DNA of 64,000 bases from positions 26,628-90,627 of the forward strand of contig FTLJ01000076.1 of assembly GCA_900155495.1 (NCBI GenBank), in the 5' to 3' direction. Source of the DNA: Porogramme epimiltina. Taxonomy: Eukaryota > Basidiomycota > Agaricomycetes > Polyporales > Polyporaceae. The position numbers and the translations under genes are program-made. Below are positions 29,269-41,086 of the stretch, one piece after another. Numbering within the stretch: position 1 is the stretch's first letter; every line of letters starts with the position of its first letter. Under the pieces are notes generated by a model, which saw nothing but the letters and a program-made list of their open reading frames with translations, was not told where the DNA came from and searched no databases.

Positions 29269-31050
29269 CTACGTAAAGTACTTAGCAAACATATCCTCAA
29301 TATTGGCCTCCTTCCACCGCTTCTCGGTGATTCGTAAGATCTCGGGGAACCAGCTTGCAATCTCGTCCTCCCGGTCCAGCACCATGGATGCCAACGCTTT
29401 ACCACTCATCCACGCATGCACCATCCCCTCACCCGTGTATCCCGCAGCAATCCATTCGCCTGGTGGGGCCACTTGCGCTCCCGACGCCTTCTCGTCGACA
29501 CATCCTGCCAACCGGTCCGAACGTTTCTGGAGAGCCCGTCCACTGACCTTCTCCGGTAGACGGCCCACCCACGGAAGCATGTCCGCTGAAATGCCTAGTA
29601 TACCACTCCACTGCGCCTTCGTTCTCCCGCGTCCCCACTCTGGTTCACCCGTAGGGCTAACGGGGGACGGCGCCGCATCCTCGCCCCAGTTACGCATCCC
29701 AAAATACTGCGGGAGTGCGCCTGCGAGATAGCTCTGCCCGACATGATTCACCGCGCTGTCGTCCGCGCCGATGTCGGGCATCCCCCGCGCGTTGTCGCAC
29801 GCCATCGCCCAGCCGCCGCCGAACATGAGTTCATGCTCGCCGGTAGGGAGCTGCGTAAGGTAGTCGTACCCCGATGTGGCGCGGTAGAAGACGAAAGAGC
29901 GCTGTCCGGAGAGCGTGCTCGGGTGGAGGGCGCGCCCGGGGCGCTGCGCGGACATCATGCCGCGCACGGGGACGAGCTTGGTGCGCATGTGTGGGATGAG
30001 ATGGGAAGACCACCCGTTGACGGCGTAGACGATGTGAGGGGTGAGGATGCGACCACGCGGGGTCTGCACGGCGTAGAGCCCGCTGGAATCTGCTGTGACT
30101 TCGGTGCAAGGGGTGCTGGTGAATATGCGGAAACTGCCCGGGCGGGGATGAGCACTGGGAGTTCTCGGTAAAACAGAGGGCTTACTTGTCTGGGTAACGA
30201 GAGCGAAGGTTGGACAGGAGGGACGTCACAAAACGGTATGGGTGCATTGCGCCTCCAGAGTTAGATAAGCACCCGACAACCTCATTGGAGAGACAGTATC
30301 TCTGAAGAACGTCTTCTGTGTTAGTGAATCATTCGAAGTGGCGGCTGTGCGTCATACATACCTCAATCGCCTCCTTGCGTTCGTAACTCACAAAACTAGA
30401 TGACTCCACCGGCATCTCCGCCCGCCACTTGTCTAGGTTCTCCTTGGCCTCTTGGAACGCCGCGGGGCAAGTAAAGACGTCAAGGTGTTCCGTTTCGCGG
30501 ACCTGTGATTCCTTGACGATGTCTTCCTCCGACGCGACTCGTATCATCTCGGTGATATGGGCGCATCGGAAAGCGATTAGTGTCTTTGCTGCAGACTGTC
30601 CATATTTCTCCTTGAGCTCAGCATAGTCGTGGTATAGCGGCGGGTTTATATGACCTCCGTTTCTAAGGCGATAACAGTGAGAATGCGCGTTGAAGGGAAG
30701 ATATGAAATTAAAGGGGGACGAATGCGGACCTGCCAGTCGCGCCGGAACAGACCTCACGCGCCTCGAGCATGACGACATCGAGAGCACCTTCGCGAGCGA
30801 GTGCGTTGTACGCAAATGACGTGCCGGTGATCCCTGACCCGATAACGACGACATCGGCACGTTCTGGAAGAACTTCCGGCGAGCCCACTCCAGGTATGTT
30901 TGCCGCGGGTATTGTCCAGAGAGGAAGTGTCGGATTCGGAACTGGGAGACCAGGGGAGGCGTCTAGTTTCTTTTTGAGCGAGTTGTAGGTCTCGTTGAAC
31001 TGATAGGTTGCGTAGAGTAGGAGCTTCGCTTTGGAGACCAGGGTACCCAT
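29269..31050 (-). CDS. FAD-dependent oxidoreductase (DAO family)
   Basis: DAO-superfamily flavoprotein, likely an amine or amino-acid oxidase-type enzyme. Residues 60-100 form a Rossmann ADP-binding fold: ADVVVIGSGITGTSFAYNA (GxGxxG) ending in MLEAREVCSGATGRNGGH, the usual FAD-binding turn. Exon 1 is 31050-30731 and exon 2 is 30662-30362, joined so that Arg-Asn-Gly-Gly is continuous. The C-terminal exons contain GILGISADMLPWVGRLPE and WIAAGYTGEGMVHAWMSGKA, the second nucleotide-binding half of the DAO fold, and end FAKYFT. A hydrophobic N-terminus (KAKLLLYATYQF) could be a membrane anchor. Substrate is not identifiable. The transposon inserted about 220 bp upstream of this start. Confidence 0.8.
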
Positions 31051-31271
31051 GGCATGGCAGGCGAGGATAGCGACGCGTATCGACCAGGAGCGCCCGTCCT
31101 TCCTTGCCCGGGGCCCCTATCCATGTTTGCGCTCGTTGTCCGTCTCTACAACAAACTTTGCCGCGACAGATCAAGGTGCACCACCATACTGTCCCTGCTA
31201 TGTAAATGATATAGAGGATACTATTCCACCCCGTGGTGCACCTGGAATCCAGGCGACGCTCAATCAAAATA

Positions 31272-31341
31272 CAGCTGTTTCCGAAATTGGTGTCCGAGCG
31301 CTTTTTGCAAGTCGCGCGTCGCGCACGAAAAAATCAGAAAA
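31272..31341 (+). repeat. left terminal inverted repeat
   Basis: 70-bp terminal repeat starting CAGCTGTTTCC. It includes a GC-rich palindrome-like core (GTCGCGCGTCGCGCAC) and an A-run. It matches 32329-32398 in inverse orientation with one mismatch. Confidence 0.93.
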
Positions 31342-32328
31342 TCAAAAAGTGAATGTCATGTTTGAGGGCCTTCCTGGGCAACCAGAAGTGCTTCCCCGGG
31401 CCACAAAGTATAGATGCATTATGTACGGTATGCGCATTGCCGTATACGGTGAATTTGAGGACACAATAGCACGATCTCCACGAGCGGGGCACTCAAGTTG
31501 ATGGGTGCACTTCTCGAAATTGTACATCGCCTCGCCCGCCTTAATATTTTCTTCTGAAGCCCCTCCTCGCAATCTGTGTTGCTAAAAGCGTTGGGGAGGG
31601 ACTTAGGTGGGCCTGGCTGATACGGGCTTGCTCCGAAAAGGCTTACACGTCATCCAGTCCAACCCTGAAGTCTGACTCCCAAGTGCGCGGGGCACGACTA
31701 CAGAGAGACGTTTGTGAAGGGAGAGTGCAGTAGACGACGGGAGTAGTAGACACCTTATCGCTGTTTGTCTAGACAGTGAGAAGTACTATACATATGTGCC
31801 ACGAAAGAAAGATCTCCGGGGCCGGTGGCACTGTTTCGTGCAGCGTGTGCTCGCCGCTGGCTTACACCCTGAATCACTAAGAAGTCCTTGCCATCCCTTA
31901 AGAAGCTTTTGGACTGTTATTTTGTCTTATAAATACACCGAGAATGTGGCACCAGGTGCCCCGAAATGATTCCTGCGAGCGCGGCCTGCTGCAAGGGAGC
32001 CGCACTCCGTGCAGCCTGTAACGTGTCCTAGCATTTGCTGCTGACGAGGACTAGCTATGCAATGAGCATGAGTGTGATTGTACTAGAACGGGGTTGTTGC
32101 ACCCCGAATCTTTATAATAAGATAGTGAAATAGAAAGTAGGAGAAAGGGATGTACGTAGTCTGGACTCTGCCAGCTGGCACGTTATCAGCTCCATCCTTG
32201 TTTCTAGGCACAATTATGCGGTCAAGTCACGCTGCCATACTATGCGTGCATCCGTACGTCATATATGATCCTCCCTGATGTGTAAACCTGCACGAAACTG
32301 AGTTTCTAGACACGAGCCTTTATTCTAT

Positions 32329-32398
32329 TTTTCGGATTTTTTCGTGCGCGACGCGCGACTTGCAAAAAGCGCTCGGACACCAATTTCGGAAACAGCTG
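32329..32398 (-). repeat. right terminal inverted repeat
   Basis: Inverted partner of 31272-31341, ending GGAAACAGCTG on the plus strand and followed directly by the duplicated TA. Confidence 0.93.
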
Positions 32399-32400
32399 TA

Positions 32401-32849
32401 TAATCTGTGCAGCCTGAGACACGAGCGAAAAGCTGCGCTATGTGGAGTACTTTCTTCCCCAAGCCCCCGTGTCCTTTCCAATTTCTCTTATATGATTGTG
32501 CATCCCGTCCACTGCCCGTCTACACTCGTGTCACCCGCTCTCGTTCTCGACGCATAGAACCGTGAACCCGTACCTCTCCATAAAAAGTAGCGGCAAGCGC
32601 GGCGGCCCAGGTGTTTGCACAACGCCCGTCGTAGACTCAGCGGGTGTGATCAGTAAAGTGAATAATATTGGAGTATCCAAGAATCACTAGTGCTGGAGCA
32701 ATACCAGACCCAAATAGTTTGGCAGTGAGATGTTCAACTAGGCATCCCGACAAGCGGTCGCACTGCGTGTTCGTGATCGACACTGTATAGTATTATTCTG
32801 CTAATGTGGAACGCGGAACACATGCGCGCAAAGGGAGGTGGCTGCTAGG
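32401..32849. other. spacer between transposon and MSH4 stop
   Basis: About 450 nt of AT-richer sequence after the transposon, downstream of the MSH4 stop. No gene recognised. Confidence 0.4.
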
Positions 32850-35800
32850 CTACATGGTTTCGTTCAGGACCGCCGTGACATCCTTTTGGAAACGTAGCAG
32901 ATAAGCAGCGAGCTCGTCGTCGGGTAAAGTGGAGTGGTCGAGAGCCTGCCCAAGCTGTGTTCGCAACTAGATAGGACGATAAACAAGGCCATTCTTCGAT
33001 GGAGTGGTAATATGCAGACGGAAGGGACACACCCTTAGAAATGCCTTGCGCCTTATGGAAATCTTGCTCGATCGACTTTGCTCTTTATCTCTTTCCTGTT
33101 GATCATTGAGAACTTCGGCTACACGCCGAGCTTCAGAGAGAACAGCAGACGGTAAATCTGCCAGCTGGGCGAGGTCGAGACCTATTGACGATATCAAGAC
33201 CCTATTGTATGAAGAGGACCCCGTCGTGGGACATGCATACCATAGTGGCTCATGTCATCCGGGGCACCGTCTAGGATCCTAGAGGGCATCAGTTGTAAAA
33301 GTCATATGATAGGGATGAACAAACTTGTAATGGAAGGTCATTCCAATTTTAGAGGCAAATCGCGATTTCTGGGGCCAGAACTCCGTCAATGCGCCGTAGT
33401 GTAGGTCCACGCGGTGCAGTGTAACATGCCTGGATGAGAAGATGCAAACTATACTAATAGGTCAGAACCGAGTCTGGTGTAGGGGTCCAAGTACACACTT
33501 CACGACAGAAGGTTGACGAGACAATGTTGTTGCAAGCTCGTTAAAGTGCCTGAATGAATAGACGTGATCATTCGAGCTCGAGGTCGTATTGTGCGACTTA
33601 CGTTGCGAAGAACACAAATGACTGAGAAGTGTATTGAGAGCGCACCCCATTACATCGAAACAGTGCACGTCCGTACCTTCAGTCTGATTAATTCTTCTGC
33701 AATGGCGTGCGATATGGCCACGCCCTCTCCGACCGAAGTACCCCTCCCCACTTCATCAATTAGGACGAGTGATCTGTCCGTAGCGAGGCCTACAACAAGG
33801 TTCAACAATCAATTACGAGACAGCCACAGTTCTCGCACCAAGAATCATAGCGGTAGTCGCCATCTCACTAGCGAAGGTACTGAGACTCTTCTCTAAATCA
33901 TCGTCATTTGAGAGGCGGGATAAAAGGGCATCGTGGATCCTAGAATGAAATAAGGGTCTACTCAAACTACTCAAAGGAAGGTTGGGTATGAATACTGTAC
34001 CTGAACGATCCGTACTCCGCTGGGATAAAACTTCCACACATAGCCATAACGGTGAGGAGCGCGATTTGCTTCAGGTAAGTGCTTTTGCCTGACATGCTGT
34101 GGAAAATGTTCAGGCTTACTTCGCGCTAAGCGCAGAAATAACGTACTTCGGACCCTGAACAATTTGGAAGGTAGATGCTTCGCAGCAATATACGTCATTG
34201 GGGACAGTCACACCGGCAAATTGCACATTTTCGAGCACAGGGTGTCGCCCTCCTTTGATTGCAAGTGTTCCGGTGAACTCTGGTCGCGCTTGCAGCCAGT
34301 TTGAGTGGAAATAGAGGATGTTGAATGTAGTAAAGCTCACTATAGTTCCGTACTGATCCACAAAAGACGCAAATGCGCAAAGTTAGACACCACAGGACTA
34401 AAGACTATGCTTACTGATAGCTGCATGTGCGAATGACCACAGGAGGTCAAGTAGCGCGACCGCTTCCGAAGCTTTATATAGTGCGCCAATGTCCACAATC
34501 ACTTCATTGGTGAGGTCCTGAATTATTCTACGCCACGAGTCAGCGGGATCCCACATTCGAAATGCACACAGTCATGCCTACTTGTCACTCAGAATCAAAG
34601 TCTCGTCTAACGCATCCTTCATCCTCGCGTTACGCTTTTTCTGTGGAGGCGAAAAGGTCACCCGATGTACAGTTTAGCGCATGGACCAACTCACCAACTC
34701 AAGGCTCGAGAATATCCATCGTCCCTTTTGTGCGGTAAGGTCCACAAATCCCGTCGGCATCTGTCCTCCGGCGTCTTCAAGGTCTGATTTTTTGAGAGCG
34801 AACACGAATCCTCCGTCTCCATCACGATAGGCTAGTGTGATGGGCAGAGTGTGTTCATCTACGAGTCGATTCCTCAGAGCATAAATATCACCGATGTTCT
34901 CTTTATAAGTCTCACGAGCTACGTCTAGAAGCCGGTTGTAATTCGCCTGTGAGATAGCGCGTGAATGGACAATTGGAGTACGCTATGACTATAAAGCTCA
35001 CTCGAACGGCATACACGCGGGCGTTTACCGCATTCAAACCGCCCTAGAAGAGGATAAGCTTTACACGAACGATTGTATATCATCACCGTACCTTAGCAGG
35101 TGTCGCCTCCTCGTTCAAGCTTTGACGAATGAGGTCATCTATTTTCTTGATACGAGGGTCTGACATAATCTAAAATTAGGGATGAGATGGGGTTCTGTAT
35201 CTCATAGTGGGTCAACAAACCTCTAAAATGAACTGAAGCAGCTCAGAACGACCCCCATCAAGGGCTTTTACTAAACGTGGTAACGTTTGTACGATGTTCC
35301 TCAGGTTTAGCATCTGGGCGACCCGTGCCGAGGCAAGCTTCGCGCTGCTGGTCTCCCGGACTTCCGAGCAAGCGAGCTGTCACACGACACGTTCAGCAAG
35401 ACGTTGAGAGGACCAAAATGCGGCAGCGTACCGCAGAGATGAGCTTATCGAAGTCCATTTTATTCAGAGGTTTTAGAGCATCCTTTATATCCGTGAATCG
35501 CTCTTCCGTTTGAACTAGTTCTTCATAGATGACAAGTCGGCTTGCAGGGAGATGTATTTGAGCTCGGCGCCACATACCTTCAACCACATCGAGGCGTGCT
35601 TTGAGTGATGTTTTTGCTGAGGTCCTGTGAGTAACGTGATCGATATATAGCCTTATACTTCCATACCAGTAATTGGAGCCAAGATGTTGACCCTCAGAAG
35701 CCTTGAGCCCATAGCGGTGTACGTGTGGTTTAGAAGGCTATCTCCAGTCGTAAGCTAATCTAGTTAAAGGACAAGAAGGTGGCGCACTCACCCGAAGAGA

Positions 35801-36672
35801 GAATGCGCATTCTTTCGGCCAGACAGATTGCTCACGAGCTCCAGGTCACGCACGGTATCTGAATCAATCATCATCGTTCCCTCAACTTGTGCGTATCGTA
35901 TCAGTAAGGAAGACGCAGCAAATCTCGTTCCGAGACGGAGCTCCGAGTGCTTGAACAGGGCGCTAGCAGCCGAAAGTGCGTAGTACCTGGCATATGACCA
36001 ACCGTGAGCGAGTTTATGGATTGAAAAGGGCGCATATACCCACTTATTGGAAGCAGCAACGATGGTTGCAGCCCGCTCGTCATCGTCAACGGTAAGCTGA
36101 TTCACAAACTCAAGGCCTGAAAATGAATTGAGAAGATCATACCCTATGAATATACAGGCGACACACCTGCATTGTCGCTCCAGTACTTGCGGGCGACGGG
36201 TTCTACCGGTACGCCATCAAACTCCTCCATAATGCACTGGACGAGCAGAGACGTCGTCTGCGGTTTCTTCCCGCCGGACACCAACGACGTGTCCGATAGG
36301 GCCATAAATGTGTCAGGTACAAGGACAAGAGACGGTGAATGAAGGTGCATTTGATGGAGAGTCTTAACGTAAGTCGGGCAGTCGGCGAGCTATGCGCGGT
36401 AATTGTAGGCGGCATATGGACAAGAGAGGCGCATATACGGTACGCACTTGAACTAGAGTAACCCTTCCCGTGTCTTTCTCGAGGCACGCCATGCCTACTT
36501 CCCGCCCGACACCACGACCTTCAATAACTGCGATGAGGTAACTGGATTCATGTCTGGAAGAGGCTGCAGTGAGAGGACGACCTGTGTTAGGGCGAGAATG
36601 GCTTGTCCATGGGCGGGACAGAGCGGTGGCCGGGTGTGAAGATGACGGCCGACCAGTGTATGTTTCCGACAT
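32850..36672 (-). CDS. MSH4: MutS homologue Msh4 (meiotic recombination)
   Basis: MutS-family ATPase that with Msh5 stabilises Holliday-junction intermediates and promotes crossovers in meiosis. It starts [20 protein letters not shown] at the first in-frame ATG; the upstream extension begins at TTG. The N-terminal mismatch-reading domain of MSH2/MSH6 is absent, as expected. Core: [19 protein letters not shown] (lever/clamp), then the ATPase: [20 protein letters not shown], Walker A GPNMSGKST (split by an intron after GPN), [15 protein letters not shown], Walker [22 protein letters not shown]. The C-terminal helix [20 protein letters not shown] is typical. Many short exons; only the ends are stated exactly. 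Family rather than Msh5 because of the [10 protein letters not shown] context and overall layout; a tree would settle this. Confidence 0.85.
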
Positions 36673-36837
36673 TGATGTTATGGATCTGGACGAAAGTTGC
36701 TCTGTCTCGTGCAAGGAGCGGTCCTTGAATGTGACACACGATCACGTGAGCGCGTCATTGCAGGACGCGAAACGGGAAGATGATGTCCAAAAAGAAGCAT
36801 GTATATCTGGCGCGTATAGACTACACTATACAGCGCG

Positions 36838-38599
36838 CTACGTACCACCCTCCGTAAAGATACTTCCCTCTCTTGATACATAGCACTGTAGAGCAGGGCT
36901 CCACACGTACTCGTGCCTCATCACCTTGCTCAAGGTTAAATATGCGTCCAAATCGGCGTATGGCACCTTGGTGCGAGGGTCCAGGTACTTTGCAGGCCTT
37001 CCAGTAACGGGACATGTCTTAACAGGACGTGCTACACAGAAAAATAGTCAGGTCCAACATCCCGTCAGCAAGCGGTCGTCAACTCACCATAGGGACGCCC
37101 TTTGGCTGTGTAAACACGCAGGTTCTCCCAGTCCGCGTGGTCACCAAACATCGCGGTCATGGTGCTTGCCCAGGGAGGCCGCTTCTTTTCCGTTTGGGTG
37201 ATCTCGTGTATGACGTATTGCTTCGCCACTGTCTCCTTCATTTCAATGGGCGGCGGCGGTTGTTGTGGGGGCTGAGCGGGAGTAGGAGGCACTTGGGGTG
37301 CGGGAGCCGGTGGCGTTGCTATGAATGTTGTACTAGACATGGATGCGGGAGTCGGTGGTGGTGGGAGCGATGGGAAGGTGCTCTGCATTGGCGGCATTTG
37401 GGGATAGCTGGGAGGCGGTGGTGGAGGCCATTGGGGGAATGGTGTCTGTTGAGGCGGCATAGATGGGGTGTAGGGAGCGGGAGTTGTGGGTGAATATTGC
37501 GAAGGAGAGTAAGAGTAGGCGTTCGGATTGCTCGCATTCGGTGTCCCGGGTGGTTGCGGGTAGCGATAATGGATGTATGGGTTGCTCACCGGCGGAGGGG
37601 TCGGTTCTCGCGCAGGCGGGGTCGGTGGCGGTGGTGGCGGGGGCTGCACCAAGACTGTAACCTCTTCCTTCCGGGAAACCCACCTCACCAGTGGCCCTTG
37701 TACACTGAGTCTCACAGCTCGCGCTTTTTTCCGTTTCTCCTCCTCGAGGGTCAAGTAGTTCCTGTGTTCCTCGATATTACCCTCTTCCATGTCAAGAGCG
37801 CGCGCGATGAGTTCCGCCTGTGTGGGAGCTTTGACGGTGACCTTCGATCTCTTGGGCGTAGAAGATGCCTGCTTTCTGCATGAGCGCATGATATAACGTA
37901 CGGAGCACAGCCAAATTCGCACCTTGCGAACTTCATCCAGGGCTCTACTAAAAGTTGCGGAGGTATTCGCGACAGTATGAGTTCGCGAACTCTGTCTCTT
38001 CCGTCCGACAACGGGGACAGATGCACTCGCATCCACCGGAGGCCCACCGTCGAGGACCTCTCCCGTCTCCGCATTGACGGCAAAGCCAAGAGACACTCGT
38101 CTATTCAGCTTCTTCTCGGGCTTCTGTTTCTCCGGCGGGGGAGGGGCGATAACACTCGGGTTGAATGTGGCGGCTTGTCGTGCATGGGCAAGTGCGGTGA
38201 TGCGTTCGAGGTGCGAGCGCGCAGTCTACGGCGGTGACTTTATCACGTTTGAACTCATAGCACCGAAAGTCTTATGCGTCTAGGGTACATACCTTGCGAA
38301 CCCTGGACTCCTCCTGACGGATGAGTTTCTCGGCTGCGGCATCGACGTCTTCCTGCGCGCACTCCTCGTCCGTCGACTCAAAATCGGACTCGAAGATATC
38401 TTCTTCGTCTAAAAGTCATAGAGTTGGTACAGAGACACATGCAAGCCCTTGGGTGATGCTTACCCTTAGCAATGGCGAAGTCCTCGTCCTCTTCTACGTC
38501 CACGTCGAGATCCTCGACCTTGAACTCCGCAAGAGCAGCCTCCATGCGGTTTCCCGCGGTGCTCCGCTTGGCACGACGTGCAACCAGAGAGTCCTCCAT
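36838..38599 (-). CDS. VPS72: Vps72/Swc2 (YL1), SWR1 complex subunit
   Basis: Subunit of the SWR1 remodeller that deposits H2A.Z. N-terminus MEDSLVARRAKRSTAGNRME, then an acidic stretch (FKVEDLDVDVEEDEDF, DIFESDFESTDEE), the H2A.Z-binding YL1 region, and a basic nuclear segment. The C-terminus holds the YL1-C domain: CPVTGRPAKYLDPRTKVPYA and LDAYLTLSKVMRHEYVW. Between the two domains lies an unusual Pro-rich insert of roughly 130 residues (runs of PPPPPP, YSPSQYSPTTPAPYTPS). The start ATG at 38599 gives the conserved N-terminus; the frame stays open upstream. Shares a 243-bp divergent promoter with the mitochondrial ribosomal protein gene. Confidence 0.85.
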
Positions 38600-38842
38600 T
38601 TCACGTTCAGCCACGATCAGACGAGAAGGAAAGGAATTGAAGACGATGCAGATGTTGGAGAGGGTAGAAAGGGCCCAGCCTGTGAAAGCAGTCGTTTCGG
38701 GCTCAACAAACCCAAACAACGCCCGACTGTCGCAGGCGCCGGAGTACACCGTGGCTGCTTCTCGTCTGCGACCCTGCTCCGCCTGCAAGCACCTCTCTCC
38801 CCTTGGTTCTCGACGTTATATCGCCTGAACGTCTGGATCACG

Positions 38843-39420
38843 ATGGCGCGTAAGATCAAGACCATTCCGGGCCCTTCACGCCTCTCCCTTATGCTCGCCC
38901 GCCTGAAGGCTGAACCTCGCCTGCTCCTCCCTAACCTCAAGAGTCTCAAGCTCACGTACGCATTCCGGAACGACCACTTTGGTGCTCGGTAAGGGTTTGA
39001 ATATCTTGCAATGTCAATATTTCTTGAATGTTTAACGTTCTCGTGCACAGGCATTTCGTGAAGGAGGACCTCCCTCGCATACGTTACGCCAACCCAACAC
39101 TTGACGTTTTCGTGGACAAGAAACTGAAGACGAAGGAGGAAACATGGGATCCGGAGATGGTGGTGGAACTGAGTGCGTACTCCCTTCCGTCGTGTTTTGG
39201 TTCGCCCCACTTACAAACACACTGTACCTCTGCAGAAAACGGCACCACGCACACACTTAATATGGGTGGCAAATGGTCTTCGGCGATCTTCCATGAACTC
39301 ATGGACCTCAGTGCCGGTTCATGGTGGGCACGTTGGAAAGCCGAGCAGGCTGCGGCTGGAGTGCCCGCAATGCCACCTCCGCCGCAAAAGAAGACGGGCG
39401 CAGCCGCTGTCCTTCCGTGA
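38843..39420 (+). CDS. mitochondrial ribosomal protein, L51/S25/CI-B8 family
   Basis: Three exons (38843-38988, 39051-39172, 39236-39420), 151 codons (150 aa). The sequence LPNLKSLKLTYAFRNDHFG, ARHFVKEDLPRIRYANPTLD and NGTTHTLNMGGKWSS fits the thioredoxin-like L51/S25/CI-B8 domain of small mitochondrial ribosomal proteins (Mrp49/mL61 or mS25). I cannot decide between the two names. The N-terminus is basic and could serve as an import signal. The Pro-rich C-terminal tail (PAMPPPPQKKTGAAAVLP) is a typical fungal extension. Confidence 0.75.
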
Positions 39421-39595
39421 CGGACTACCCGACAGTCTCCCCGTTTTACACACCCTCAACTCTATACTTACATCTTCATTGTATTCTATCCACGCTTATT
39501 CACTCGTTGCACCCGTCACTTCATGAAGACATCAAGCTCGTATGGCATTAGTACACGACAGTACACCCGAAAGAACCCAAGCACTCGCGCAATCC

Positions 39596-40834
39596 TCAGG
39601 TAGCGACCCAGCCGGCTACCCAGATGAGGAGGCCAACTCCTACGAGCAGCGCAGACATGTCGTCAAGGAAGACGCCACCTATCTGCATGTACTTGAGTCC
39701 ATTTGTGATGAGAGTGGGTAGTGGGGGAGGGAGATGGGGCAGCGCGAATGCGAGGAGCATCGGCGGCTGGATAGGATCCTGGAAGGGAAGAGAGTTGTGT
39801 CACAAGTGGGAATCGCGGGCGGAAATGAGGGGAAGAAGACGTACGAGACGCGTGAATATGCGCCATGTGTGCAGCACGAGTGCGAGCGTGGTGAATGCCC
39901 AGAAGAACGGCTGCGCGCGAGACGTGTCAAGGGCCGACAGCTGATGCTACACGGAAACGAGTGACTCACCACCGTCTGGACGCCCCACCCATCGTCTGGA
40001 CTCTTCCAGCTCAGCTCCGCCCATCGCCTCCAGGCGCTGTCCGCACTGTGGTTCTTGAGATCATAGGCTTCGGGCTCCTTGAAGAGCACAAAGTACGCGA
40101 AAAGCGCCCAGGCCGAGACAATGTGTACCACGGGCATGAGCTTCTGGAGGAGCGTCTTGGGCTTCGGAGGTGCCGCAGGCGCAGGGGGCATCCCGGCCCC
40201 GGGGAAGGGAAATGCAGGCGGCGCGCCTGGGCCTCCTGGTCCACCTTGCAGTGCAGCCATGAGCGCGGTCATAGGGTCGTCCATTTGCGCGGGCTCAGAG
40301 CCCACAGCGGTCGAGGACGCTGCGACAGACGAGGCGACGGAACCGGAAGACGCGACGCGGCGGCGCGGCTGCTGGTCTGGGGCTCCGCCTGCGCTTTCGC
40401 CTCCCATGGGGAGACGTCCAGACGCGGCGGCGCCAAGGAGGGCGTTCATGAATTGTTGCTGCTGCTCTTCAGACCAGACAGAGGGGTCGGGCGCGGTGCC
40501 ACCGAGGCCGGCAGCTTGAAAGGGGGACGTGGCGGAAGTGGAGGGCCCAGTAGTGCTGGCGGGGCGCGTGCTCGTTGTAGCAGGCGGTGGGGTGGGCATG
40601 TCTGAGGTCTCGCCGACAAAGTCGGTCAGACCGGCGCGGCCTGGTAGCGGGGCGGCTGCGGGGCGGGGTGAGCGGGGGCATGAGCAGAGGGAGAAGTGAT
40701 GAAGACGGACGGTCGTGCATGTAAGCGGCGCCGTCTTCGCCACGGGCAGAGGTTGTGATGCGGGCGAGGCGGTCGCCGCCGCGGGCGAGGATGGCCTTTC
40801 TGCGGGCCTCTGCGCGTGCTTTAGCGTCGGCCAT
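39596..40834 (-). CDS. Get2/CAMLG-like GET receptor subunit
   Basis: ER receptor subunit of the tail-anchored protein insertion pathway. The N-terminus MADAKARAEARRKAILARGG contains the short basic RRKAILARGGDRLARI helix by which Get2 captures Get3. A long Pro/Ser/Gly-rich linker follows, then three hydrophobic segments: VVHIVSAWALFAYFVLF, PFFWAFTTLALVLHTW, and MSALLVGVGLLIWVAGW. This three-helix end fits Get2/CAML topology. Exons were joined at GTCCGT...CGCAG, GTGAGT...GCGCAG and GTACGT...TTCCAG. Family assignment rests on the motif plus topology, because overall conservation is weak in this family. Confidence 0.7.
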
Positions 40835-41086
40835 GGCGTGGATGGGCGGAGGGGTGGAGGAGAGAGGGAGTGGGCGGAGAGGGATGCGGGACGTGGACGT
40901 GCCACCGTCATCGGCCTCGCCAAGATCACGCACGCGCGTACTCGGGCGTCTATCTTCCCCAGCCACTCTCTCCCGCCCACTTCCAGCACAGACTAAACGG
41001 CTGTAGCCAGAACTAAACCGCGAATAACATAAGCCGGTAGCGCGGCAGTAAACGCCTCCGACGCAAATAGTTGCAACACACCGTAC
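40835..41086. promoter_or_regulatory. divergent promoter, GET2-like / coiled-coil gene
   Basis: 252 bp between two divergent starts. It must supply both promoters. No known motif was recognised. Confidence 0.4.

Larger units (their letters stand above)
31272..32398. mobile_element. non-autonomous TIR transposon (MITE-like, TA target)
   Basis: A 1127-bp element bounded by inverted repeats. The left end starts CAGCTGTTTCCGAAATTGGT and the right end is its reverse complement; 64 bp match perfectly and 70 bp with one mismatch. Both ends are flanked by TA (31270-31271 and 32399-32400), the target-site duplication of Tc1/mariner-type elements. The interior has no open frame long enough for a transposase and no DDE/D motif that I can see, so it depends on a transposase elsewhere. 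The near-identity of the ends suggests recent movement. The superfamily call rests only on the TA duplication. Confidence 0.88.

Noticed and set aside
29269..31050. FAD oxidoreductase as a sarcosine or D-amino-acid oxidase by name
   Set aside because: DAO-fold motifs are clear, but no substrate-specific residues could be identified, so no specific name is given.
31342..32328. Transposase gene inside the inverted-repeat element
   Set aside because: No open frame above about 76 codons and no catalytic DDE/D pattern was visible.
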